Assembly: GCA_029261925.1 (NCBI GenBank)
Contig: JAJDAJ010000075.1
Span: 19,810-83,809, forward strand
Source of the DNA: Deltaproteobacteria bacterium
GTDB taxonomy: Bacteria > Myxococcota_A > UBA9160 > SZUA-336
Direction of reading: 5' to 3'
Length of the DNA: 64,000 nt
Part shown: piece by piece, positions 57,707 to 64,000 of the stretch
Position numbering within the stretch: the stretch's first letter is position 1
How the letters are laid out: each line of letters begins with the position of its first letter
Made by a program: the position numbers and the translations under genes
Notes under the pieces: model-generated
What the model was told of the DNA's origin: nothing
Database searches by the model: none
Seen by the model: the letters and a program-made list of their open reading frames with translations, nothing else

Positions 57707-58788
57707 GCTGGGACCTGCTCGGCGCCGCCTGGGCGGAGCAGGCGCTGGAGAGCGTCCTGCGCCTGACCCCTGCGCTGCTGGCGGTGCTCCTGGGCATCGT
57801 CGCGGTGCTGCTGGCCAACCGGCTGCTGCTGGGGCGGCCGAAGCTGTCGCATCGCGAGGCGGGCCGGGTGACGCGCCAGCTCGCGGTGGTCGCGGTGGCC
57901 GCGGCCGCCGTGATCGGCTTCGTGCTGGTGCTACCGGTCCCCGACGCGACCCGCGCCCAGCTGCTGAGCCTGCTCGGCGTCGTGACGAGCGCGGCCATCG
58001 CACTCTCGTCGACCACGCTGGTCGGCAACGCCATGGCCGGAATCATGCTGCACCTGGTGGGCCGCTTCCGGCCGGGAGACTTCATCGAGGTCGACGGTCA
58101 CATGGGCCGCGTGACGCAGCGTGGCCTGCTGCACGTGGAGATCCAGACCGAGGATCGAGATCTCGAGACGCTGCCGAACGCCTTCCTGGTGGACCGACCG
58201 CTGAAGGTCGTCGAGGCCACGGGGACGATCGTCTCGGCCACCGTCTCGCTCGGCTACGACACGCCGCGCGCCCAGATCGAAGAGCTGCTGCGCGCCGCGA
58301 CGGCCGAGGCGGGCCTCCAGGACGGGTTCGTGCAGATCCTCGACCTGGGCGACTTCGCGGTGACCTACCGCGCAGCCGGGTTCCTGGCGGAGCCGAAGAC
58401 GCTGCTGAGCACGCGCTCGCGTCTGCGGGGCTGCATGATCGACGCGCTCCACGGCGCGGGCGTGGAGATCGTGTCGCCGTCGTTCATGGCGCAGCGTCCG
58501 CTCGCGCCCGACCAGCGCGTGCTGCCCGGAGCGTACCGTTCGTCGGAGCCGGGCCCCGAATCGGACGTGCCCGAGGAGATCGTCTTCGACAAGGCGGAGG
58601 CCGCCGCGAGCCGCGACGAGCTGACGGCGGAGCGAGCGGGGCTGGTGGCCCGCGGCGCCGAGATCGAGCGCGAGCTGGGGCAGGCGCCGGACGAGGCCGC
58701 GCGCGGTGCGCTAGAGGTCGAGCGCGAGCGGCTTCGCGAACGCGTGGAGCACATCGACACGGTGCTGGCGCGCGACGCGGGCAGCTAG
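57703..58788 (+). CDS. MscS-family mechanosensitive channel
   Basis: A 361-residue small-conductance mechanosensitive channel protein. Three transmembrane helices (about residues 20-40, 60-80, 90-120) end in the pore helix SSTTLVGNAMAGIMLHLVGRF. The MscS beta domain has FRPGDFIEVDGHMGRV, and an alpha/beta cytoplasmic domain follows. A C-terminal coiled coil (about 300-360, DELTAERAGLVARGAEIERELG) is an addition to the core fold. GTG 57703 overlaps the DUF368 stop. Confidence 0.92.
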   Translation: MSWDLLGAAWAEQALESVLRLTPALLAVLLGIVAVLLANRLLLGRPKLSHREAGRVTRQLAVVAVAAAAVIGFVLVLPVPDATRAQLLSLLGVVTSAAIALSSTTLVGNAMAGIMLHLVGRFRPGDFIEVDGHMGRVTQRGLLHVEIQTEDRDLETLPNAFLVDRPLKVVEATGTIVSATVSLGYDTPRAQIEELLRAATAEAGLQDGFVQILDLGDFAVTYRAAGFLAEPKTLLSTRSRLRGCMIDALHGAGVEIVSPSFMAQRPLAPDQRVLPGAYRSSEPGPESDVPEEIVFDKAEAAASRDELTAERAGLVARGAEIERELGQAPDEAARGALEVERERLRERVEHIDTVLARDAGS

Positions 58789-58830
58789 CAGAACTTCGGA
58801 CCGCGGCCGCCGCGCGGCGACGGGAGTGCG

Positions 58831-58858
58831 CCGTGCGCCAGCCTGCTAGGGCGCACGG
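58831..58858. terminator. Hairpin at the convergent ends of the MscS-family and HAD genes
   Basis: Perfect 9-bp stem CCGTGCGCC / GGCGCACGG with a ten-base loop that includes the HAD gene stop. No U tract; likely a shared bidirectional terminator. Confidence 0.5.
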
Positions 58859-59511
58859 TCCCGCGGGCGCAGCCGTTCGATCTGCTCCGGTGCTTCGAGC
58901 CAGAGGTCCGGTGAGGCTCCGGCGAGCACGTCGCGCTCGAACGGTCCCCAGAGCGCGGCTGCGGTGCGCACGCCGGCGCGGCGGCCCGCGATCAGGTCGT
59001 GCGGAGAGTCCCCCACGTACACGGCGCGCTCCGGCGCCACGCCCAGGCGCCCCAGCGCCAGGTGCAGCGGATCGGGGTCGGGCTTGTGGCGCGTGGTGTC
59101 CTCGGCTCCCACCAGGATCTCGAAGACGTCGGGAAAGCCGGTGACCTCGACGCCGCGGCGCGCGATGCCCCGGCGCTTGCTCGTCACGATGCCCAGCCGC
59201 ACGCCCGAGCCGGCCAGCGCCTCGACCGCCCGCACCGCGCCCGGGTAGGCGCGCACGCGGGCGTCGTGGCGCGACTCGTTCCAGTCGCGGTACGTGTGCA
59301 CGAGCGCATCGAGCTCGGCCTCGTCGGCCGCGAAGTCCGCCAGCAGCGTGCGCAGCGGCACACCCATGCCGCGGATCCAGTGCGCATCGTTCACGGCCGG
59401 CTTGCCGTGCGCGGCCAGGGTGTGGTGGTACGACGCGACGATCAGCTCGATCGAGTCGATCAGGGTCCCGTCCAGGTCGAACAGGACGGCCTCGGGCCCG
59501 GATCCGCGCAT
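58846..59511 (-). CDS. HAD-superfamily phosphatase (phosphoglycolate phosphatase/PpaX-like)
   Basis: A 221-residue HAD hydrolase with motif I FDLDGTLIDS (nucleophile Asp about 12), motif II in LGIVTSKRRG, a lysine before KPDPDPLHLAL, and motif IV YVGDSPHDLIAGRRAG. The cap domain (about residues 20-85) is of the helical class I type found in phosphoglycolate phosphatases and pyrophosphatase PpaX. Substrate uncertain. ATG 59511; it lies 38 bases downstream of the amidohydrolase on the same strand. Confidence 0.85.
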   Translation of the reverse strand: MRGSGPEAVLFDLDGTLIDSIELIVASYHHTLAAHGKPAVNDAHWIRGMGVPLRTLLADFAADEAELDALVHTYRDWNESRHDARVRAYPGAVRAVEALAGSGVRLGIVTSKRRGIARRGVEVTGFPDVFEILVGAEDTTRHKPDPDPLHLALGRLGVAPERAVYVGDSPHDLIAGRRAGVRTAAALWGPFERDVLAGASPDLWLEAPEQIERLRPRDRAP

Positions 59512-59549
59512 GGCCTGGGCGGCCCCCGTCGGGGCGTCGGGCCCCGGAC

Positions 59550-60728
59550 CTAGGTCAGCCGCTCGGGCACGTCGTCGAGCCCGTAGAGCGCGACGGCGTT
59601 GTCGCGCAGCATGCGGCGCACCTGGTCCTTCGGGATCCCGCGGAAGAGCTTCTCGATGGTGCGACGCGAGGCCGGCCAGTCGGTCGCGCTGTGCGGGTAG
59701 TCCGTGCTGAACATCAGGTGGTCGAGGTTCATGTGATGGCGCATCTCGAGCCCCGCGGCGTCGAGCATGAACGTGACCCAGAAGTTCCGCAGGAAGATCC
59801 GCGACGGCATGGTGCGCATCTTGTCCACGGCTCCCGTGAACCAGCGGTAGCGCTGGAACATGTCGTCGCTCTGCTCGAGCAGGCCGGGAATCCACGCGAT
59901 GTTCGACTCGACGAGCAGCATCTTGAGCCGCGGGAACTTCTCGAAGACGCCCGAGAAGATCAGGGAGAGCGCGGCCTCGATCACGCCCCCGCCGCAGCGG
60001 GGCGCAATGGCGAGGCCGATGAACTGCAGGTCGTTCCAGTCGGCCGATCGATTCTTGAGGTTGGGCGCGAAGCTTCCGATGTGGACCGCCACGGGGAAGT
60101 CGGCCTCCTGCGCCGTGGCGAAGAAGCGGTCGTCCTCGGGCATGTGCTGCAGCGAGCCGTTGGGGAAGGCCGAGATCACGGCACCCCGGTGCCCGTGCGC
60201 GATCGCCCACTCGAGCTCCTCGATCGCGCGCTCGGTGCCGCAGGCCGGCATGATCGCCTGCGGGATCAGGCGGCCCCCGCTGCCCTCGCAGAACTCCAGC
60301 ATCCACTCGTTGTAGGCGCGCACGCAGGCGTGCTGCAGCTCCGGCTCGTCGCCGTACACCTTCGCGCCCGTCAGCGTGATGCTGGGATACATCACCTGGC
60401 CCCAGATCCCGTCGATGTCGAGGTCGGCGAGACGCGCCTTGGTGTCCCAGCTCCCCGGCCGCATCTGCTCGTAGGTGACGCCGGCGTTCGAGTAGTCGAG
60501 CACGCTCTTGCCGGCGACCGTGGTCAGCCCGACGTGCATCTGGAGCTTGCCATCGTCGAAGACCCAGGCGTCCCCCCGGTCCGTGCGCTCGACGCGGGGC
60601 GCCCGCTGGCGCCAGCGCTCGGGGACGCGCTTGACCCAGAGGTCGGGCGGCTCGTTCACGTGGGCATCGGCGTCGATGATCGGGTAGTCGATGCTCCCGA
60701 CCTCCCAGAACAGATCGCTTCGGTCCAT
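59550..60728 (-). CDS. Amidohydrolase (COG2159 TIM-barrel metal-dependent hydrolase), copy B
   Basis: A 392-residue member of the amidohydrolase_2 family. Metal-binding DxH near the start (PIIDADAHVNEP, residues 16-27), an HIGS histidine loop in FPVAVHIGSFAPN, and the C-terminal aspartate in FSTDYPHSATDWP. These enzymes include decarboxylases and hydrolases acting on aromatic or xenobiotic acids; substrate not assignable. ATG 60728 follows GGAGGACG. It is about 25% similar by eye to the next gene upstream (60755-61969), 26 bases away, so they are probably a co-transcribed paralogous pair. Confidence 0.85.
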   Translation of the reverse strand: MDRSDLFWEVGSIDYPIIDADAHVNEPPDLWVKRVPERWRQRAPRVERTDRGDAWVFDDGKLQMHVGLTTVAGKSVLDYSNAGVTYEQMRPGSWDTKARLADLDIDGIWGQVMYPSITLTGAKVYGDEPELQHACVRAYNEWMLEFCEGSGGRLIPQAIMPACGTERAIEELEWAIAHGHRGAVISAFPNGSLQHMPEDDRFFATAQEADFPVAVHIGSFAPNLKNRSADWNDLQFIGLAIAPRCGGGVIEAALSLIFSGVFEKFPRLKMLLVESNIAWIPGLLEQSDDMFQRYRWFTGAVDKMRTMPSRIFLRNFWVTFMLDAAGLEMRHHMNLDHLMFSTDYPHSATDWPASRRTIEKLFRGIPKDQVRRMLRDNAVALYGLDDVPERLT

Positions 60729-60754
60729 CGCGTCCTCCGATGCTGTGGCGGGGC

Positions 60755-61969
60755 TCAGGGCAGGCGCTCGGCCGGCAGCGGGTGGCGGTAGAGCTTCGCG
60801 GCGTTCTCGTGCGCGATCATGCGCGCCTCCTCGACCGGCAGCTGGCCCAGGAGCTGCTGCATCACGTCCTGCGTGTCGGGCCAGGTTCCGTCGCCGTGCG
60901 GGTAGTCGGACTCGAACAGGATGTTCTCGACCCCGATCGTGTCCTTGGTGACCAGCGTCGAGGGGTCGTCGATCATGCAGAACCAGAAGTTGCGCCGCAG
61001 GCACTCCGACGGCGTGACGTCGCTGGCCGGCCAGCCCTGGCCGTAGCCCGAGCGCGCCATGATGTTGTCGAGGCGGTCGATCAGCCCGGCCACCCAGGCG
61101 ATGCCGCCCTCGGACATGGCGATCTTCAGGTCGGGGTAGCGCGCGGGCCAGCCGCTCCAGAGCCACTCGGCGCAGGAGTCGAAGGCCATCGACTGGAACA
61201 TGGTGGCGCCGAGCTCGAGACCTCCACCGGGCGCCTTCTCCGCGAAGCCCGACGATCCCACGTGCAGGTTGAGCACGGTCCCGGTCTCGGCGCAGGCCCG
61301 GACGATCGGCTCCCAGTAGTCGTCGAAGACCGAGGGCAGACCCTGGCGGTGCGGCTGCTCGGGCAGCGTGACCGCGGTGAAGCCGCGCTTGGCGTTGCGC
61401 ACGATCTCGTCCGCGCCGACCTTCGGGTCGGTCAGGAAGGTGATGCCCAGGGGCACGATGCGGTCGGGGTAGGACCCGTGCCACTCCTCGAACAGCCAGT
61501 CGTTCCAGGCGCGCATGCAGGCGATCCCGAGCTCCCGGTCCTTGAGCTCCGAGAAGAGCGTGCCGCCGAATCCGGTGACCCCGGACGGGAAGTTCACCGA
61601 CGCCCAGATGCCCCCGATGTCCATGTCCTTGATGCGGTGGTGGATGTCCCAGCAGCCGCGTCGCACCTCCTCGTAGCGCGAGGGCTCGATGCGGTGGTCC
61701 TCGCGGGGCCGTCCGGCCACGCACATGAACCCGACCTGGAAGTAGGGCGTGCCCTCGATCATCCAGACCTGGTGCCCCTCCTCGGTCTCGATCACCCGCG
61801 GACCGCGCTCCGCCAGGCGGGCGGGCAGCCGGCCCTCGAACGTGTGCGCGGGCTCCATGAGGTGGTCATCGACCGAGATCAGCGTGTAGCGGACGTCCCT
61901 CGGCTCGGGATCGGGCAGCAGGGGGCGGGTGGCCGGGCGCTTGATGCCCAGCTTGACGACACGGACCAT
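60755..61969 (-). CDS. Amidohydrolase (COG2159 TIM-barrel metal-dependent hydrolase), copy A
   Basis: A 404-residue amidohydrolase_2 protein: LISVDDHLMEPA (about residues 30-41), GTVLNLHVGSSGF, and FESDYPHGDGTWPD at the C-terminal aspartate. ATG 61969 has GGAGG five bases upstream. The N-terminal frame upstream of this ATG contains no family sequence and runs into the divergent intergenic region. First gene of the pair with 59550-60728; pairs of this kind often process the same substrate. Confidence 0.87.
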   Translation of the reverse strand: MVRVVKLGIKRPATRPLLPDPEPRDVRYTLISVDDHLMEPAHTFEGRLPARLAERGPRVIETEEGHQVWMIEGTPYFQVGFMCVAGRPREDHRIEPSRYEEVRRGCWDIHHRIKDMDIGGIWASVNFPSGVTGFGGTLFSELKDRELGIACMRAWNDWLFEEWHGSYPDRIVPLGITFLTDPKVGADEIVRNAKRGFTAVTLPEQPHRQGLPSVFDDYWEPIVRACAETGTVLNLHVGSSGFAEKAPGGGLELGATMFQSMAFDSCAEWLWSGWPARYPDLKIAMSEGGIAWVAGLIDRLDNIMARSGYGQGWPASDVTPSECLRRNFWFCMIDDPSTLVTKDTIGVENILFESDYPHGDGTWPDTQDVMQQLLGQLPVEEARMIAHENAAKLYRHPLPAERLP

Positions 61970-62013
61970 CGGACCTCCGGGATTCCTGGGGCTCGGGGCC
62001 CCAAAGGTACACC

Positions 62014-62070
62014 GTCGGCCCCCGGGAGTCCCCCGGGGAGGGCCGACCGGCAGCCGGGGGCTTTTTCTTT
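62014..62070 (+). terminator. Mutually exclusive hairpins ending in a U tract (attenuator-like)
   Basis: In the 241-base gap between divergent genes, GTCGGCCC (62014-62021) can pair with GGGCCGAC (62040-62047). Alternatively CCCCCGG (62030-62036) can pair with CCGGGGG (62054-62060), which is followed directly by CTTTTTCTTT. The two structures overlap and cannot coexist. The second is a good intrinsic terminator on the plus strand, 140 bases before the PEP-CTERM gene, where no upstream plus-strand gene exists. The rest of the gap (62071-62210) shows T-rich stretches and the GGGGGG Shine-Dalgarno. Confidence 0.5.
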
Positions 62071-62210
62071 CGCCTGGCTCTCGCCTTGCTCGATTCCTTG
62101 CTTGTTTCTCACCGGTCCCTGGGCGTAGAATCCCCCGTGACACGATCTGCTCTTTTTCGGGCTGTTGCGGTGGCACGGACCGGCCAGCGGGAGCCACCTG
62201 GGGGGATTCG

Positions 62211-63026
62211 ATGCTGAGCATGCCGACGCGATCCGGGATCCGACTTCTTGCCAGCACGGCGCTGCTGATCCCGCTGCTCTGGAGCGGCCCGGTCAGTGCC
62301 GGCCCGCTCGACTGCGACACCATCTCGGAGTGCGGCTGGGAGCTGCGCGTCTACCCGCTCGGCGGCAACCCGCAGACCGCGTTGCTTTACCAGGGCAACT
62401 TCGCGATCGACGCCGAGGGTGGCGTGAGTCTCGCGCCGGGTACCGAGACCCTGTACGAGCTGCCCGATTTCACCTTCCAGGTGGATGACGTCTCCGGTCA
62501 CGTGGATCCCGAGATCCGCTACGGCTTCAGCGCCACCAACAACAGCGTCGCTCCGCTGATCTTCGCGATGAACTTCAACCTGCCGCTCGACGGCGCGACG
62601 GAGCCGCTGGACTCCTACGCCGAGGTGGCCATCACGCTGCAGCGCCCGATCGATGCCGCGGCGCAGGTCTTCCCGGTGTCGGGCACGGGCTTCATCGTCG
62701 ACTCGCAGGACATCCGACTCGATCCGTTCGCGAACGTCGACAAGGGCGTGGACCTGGTGGGCAGCGACTTCGTCGTGCCCGTCGACTCGCAGTTCCGCGT
62801 CGACACGCTCTTCGAGAGCGCGACGAGCATCGTCGACGAGCCCGGTGACAACAGCTACGACATCATGACCACGCTGATCACGTTCGGGCTCTCGCCGGGC
62901 GCGATCGTGACCTTCAACGGTCTGACGCGGCAGGAGGTGCCCGAGCCCTCCGCCGCGCTGCTCCTGGGCCTGGCCCTGGCCGGCGGCGCCTGGCTGCGCC
63001 GGCGCCCGGTCGCGGTCGGCCAGTAG
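62211..63026 (+). CDS. PEP-CTERM sorting-domain surface protein
   Basis: A 271-residue exported protein. A signal peptide (residues 1-30, LLASTALLIPLLWSGPVSAG) is followed by a beta-rich body. The C-terminus is a textbook PEP-CTERM signal: VPEPSAALLLGLALAGGAWLRRRP, that is a PEP motif, a transmembrane helix and an arginine cluster. These tails are processed by exosortase EpsH, associated with exopolysaccharide and surface protein export; no exosortase gene is in the window. ATG 62211 has GGGGGG six bases upstream. The first cysteines (DCDTISECGWELR) may form a disulfide. Confidence 0.85.
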   Translation: MLSMPTRSGIRLLASTALLIPLLWSGPVSAGPLDCDTISECGWELRVYPLGGNPQTALLYQGNFAIDAEGGVSLAPGTETLYELPDFTFQVDDVSGHVDPEIRYGFSATNNSVAPLIFAMNFNLPLDGATEPLDSYAEVAITLQRPIDAAAQVFPVSGTGFIVDSQDIRLDPFANVDKGVDLVGSDFVVPVDSQFRVDTLFESATSIVDEPGDNSYDIMTTLITFGLSPGAIVTFNGLTRQEVPEPSAALLLGLALAGGAWLRRRPVAVGQ

Positions 63027-63062
63027 GCCGGTAGACGAGCCGGATCGCGCCCCGTCCGGGGT

Positions 63063-63085
63063 GGCTGCCCGGCTACCGGGCAGCC
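63063..63085. terminator. Hairpin after the PEP-CTERM gene
   Basis: Perfect 10-bp stem GGCTGCCCGG / CCGGGCAGCC with a CTA loop, 37 bases after the stop. No U tract. A second perfect stem (GCAGCCCC / GGGGCTGC, 63246-63266) lies just before the Shine-Dalgarno of the next gene and could influence its translation. Confidence 0.5.
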
Positions 63086-63280
63086 CGACATGCTTGCCCG
63101 ACCCCCTGGCTGGACGTGCGCTTGCCGGACAGTCCGGTGGGTTCAGGATGAGCCCTTGCAGAGCGGCCCGGCGCGCGTGTAATTTCGCCCCACCGCAGGG
63201 AATGACCGCTTTCCGGTCGCACCGCGGATAGCGACGATGTCGCCGGCAGCCCCAGTCCGGGGCTGCTGCTCGGAGGGTGG

Positions 63281-64000
63281 ATGATGTCGGGTGGTGGTGG
63301 CACCGCTGCGCGGCTCGTGTACGCGCTCGTTCTGATCTCGGGATTCCTGCCTTCTGTCCTGCTCGGCCCCGGCAACGCTGCCGCCGCGCTGAACGTCGCG
63401 GTGGAGGCGAGCCCCGACCCGGCGCGTCCGGGAGAGGTCGTCAACGTACGCATCACCGTGACCAACGACGGTGCGCTGGCGGAGACGAACGTTCTGCTCG
63501 AGTCGCCGATCCCGGCGAACGTCACGGCCGCGGGATTCTTGGGCGTGCAGCTCTCTCGAGGGGGCTCGTGTCCGTTCACGGTGATCAACAACGGTGCCTG
63601 CGACGTCGGCGAGCTGGCCACCTGGAGCCTCGGCACGATCCCGGCGGGTGGAGGCGTGACGGTGAGCATGCCGCCCGTGATCGCCGCGGCGACCCCGGAC
63701 GGCACGCTGGTGACGTTCGAGGCGGTCGTCAGTGTCCTGGGCGGCGTCCGCGCGACGGCCGACGACACGGTCGAGGTGCAGTCCTCGCATGTCCTGGAGC
63801 TGGCGCTGTCGGAGGATCGCGACCCGGTGGGTGCGGGCCAGAGCCTGACGTACACGCTCCGCTTCGGCCACGTGGATACGGTGTTCGACGCGCCGGGTGC
63901 GCTGCTGAGCTTCGCGGTTCCCGCGGGGACGGCGTTCGCGTCGGCGAGTGACGGGGGCGTGTTCGCGGGCGGCACGGTGAGCTGGGCGCTGGGGACGCTG
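63281..64000 (+). CDS. Exported DUF11-like repeat protein, 5' part
   Basis: Open from ATG 63281 to the window end (240 codons). A signal peptide (residues 1-36, LVYALVLISGFLPSVLLGPGNAAAA) is followed by DUF11/conserved-repeat style beta domains: DPARPGEVVNVRITVTNDG, ATWSLGTIPAGGGVTVSM, then a second copy starting SEDRDPVGAGQSLTYTLRFG. Such proteins are surface or adhesin-like and often end in a sorting signal, which is beyond the edge. GGAGGGTGG precedes the ATG. Possibly related in export to the PEP-CTERM gene before it. Confidence 0.8.
   Translation, partial: MMSGGGGTAARLVYALVLISGFLPSVLLGPGNAAAALNVAVEASPDPARPGEVVNVRITVTNDGALAETNVLLESPIPANVTAAGFLGVQLSRGGSCPFTVINNGACDVGELATWSLGTIPAGGGVTVSMPPVIAAATPDGTLVTFEAVVSVLGGVRATADDTVEVQSSHVLELALSEDRDPVGAGQSLTYTLRFGHVDTVFDAPGALLSFAVPAGTAFASASDGGVFAGGTVSWALGTL

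Overview
This window comes from a very GC-rich bacterium (about 70% by eye, with GC-rich third positions). Several features point to the deltaproteobacterial/myxobacterial neighbourhood (Myxococcota or a related phylum): an MglA-type polarity GTPase, MopE-type Cys-Asp repeats in a secreted protein, receiver-DUF4388 signalling proteins, PilZ proteins, an initiation factor IF3 with a long acidic tail, and a PEP-CTERM surface protein. This placement is inference from gene content. There is no rRNA, CRISPR array, transposase or phage gene. The window is ordinary chromosome, mostly in tight operons whose start and stop codons overlap.

Layout. 0-13 kb: the start of an AMP-forming acyl ligase and a membrane TPR-kinase on the minus strand, then a long plus-strand housekeeping operon: tilS, ftsH, cdaA, ybbR, glmM, pdxJ, nnr, tsaE, lysC and a small helix-hairpin-helix protein. 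It links tRNA modification, membrane proteolysis, c-di-AMP synthesis, wall-precursor synthesis, vitamin B6 and metabolite repair. 13-28 kb: a secreted beta-helix protein, then a cysteine desulfurase-mnmA-rnc-era group, methylmalonyl-CoA mutase with its chaperone MeaB, and a 1432-residue secreted beta-propeller/MopE protein preceded by two CRP-type palindromes. 28-40 kb: a double-PilZ protein, an MglA-like GTPase, ribBA with a clear sigma-70-type promoter and dyad, a PadR regulator, a MoxR/VWA pair, a 550-base gap holding a candidate small RNA, miaB, and a three-gene signalling operon (receiver-GAF-degenerate GGDEF; receiver-DUF4388-dead GTPase; cyclic-nucleotide-binding protein).

40-54 kb: guaB-guaA, dnaE, a secreted protein, tRNA-Val(GAC), then the translation operon infC-rpmI-rplT-pheS-pheT-ihfA-merR. 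54-64 kb: a histone-H1-like Lys/Arg repeat protein divergent from a secreted ankyrin protein, a PilZ protein, a DUF368 undecaprenyl-phosphate transporter coupled to an MscS channel, a HAD phosphatase, two paralogous amidohydrolases, and two exported proteins, the last cut by the window edge.

The most interesting unexplained signals are non-coding. They are: a minus-strand transcription unit of about 140 nt at 34.8-34.95 kb with its own promoter, folded core, C-rich loop and intrinsic terminator; the paired CRP-like sites at 23.8 kb; perfect hairpins at the predicted 5' ends of the ribBA and infC transcripts; a strong-SD nine-codon frame overlapping the infC start; and mutually exclusive hairpins ending in a U tract at 62.0 kb. 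No clearly new multi-gene defence or biosynthetic system is visible.
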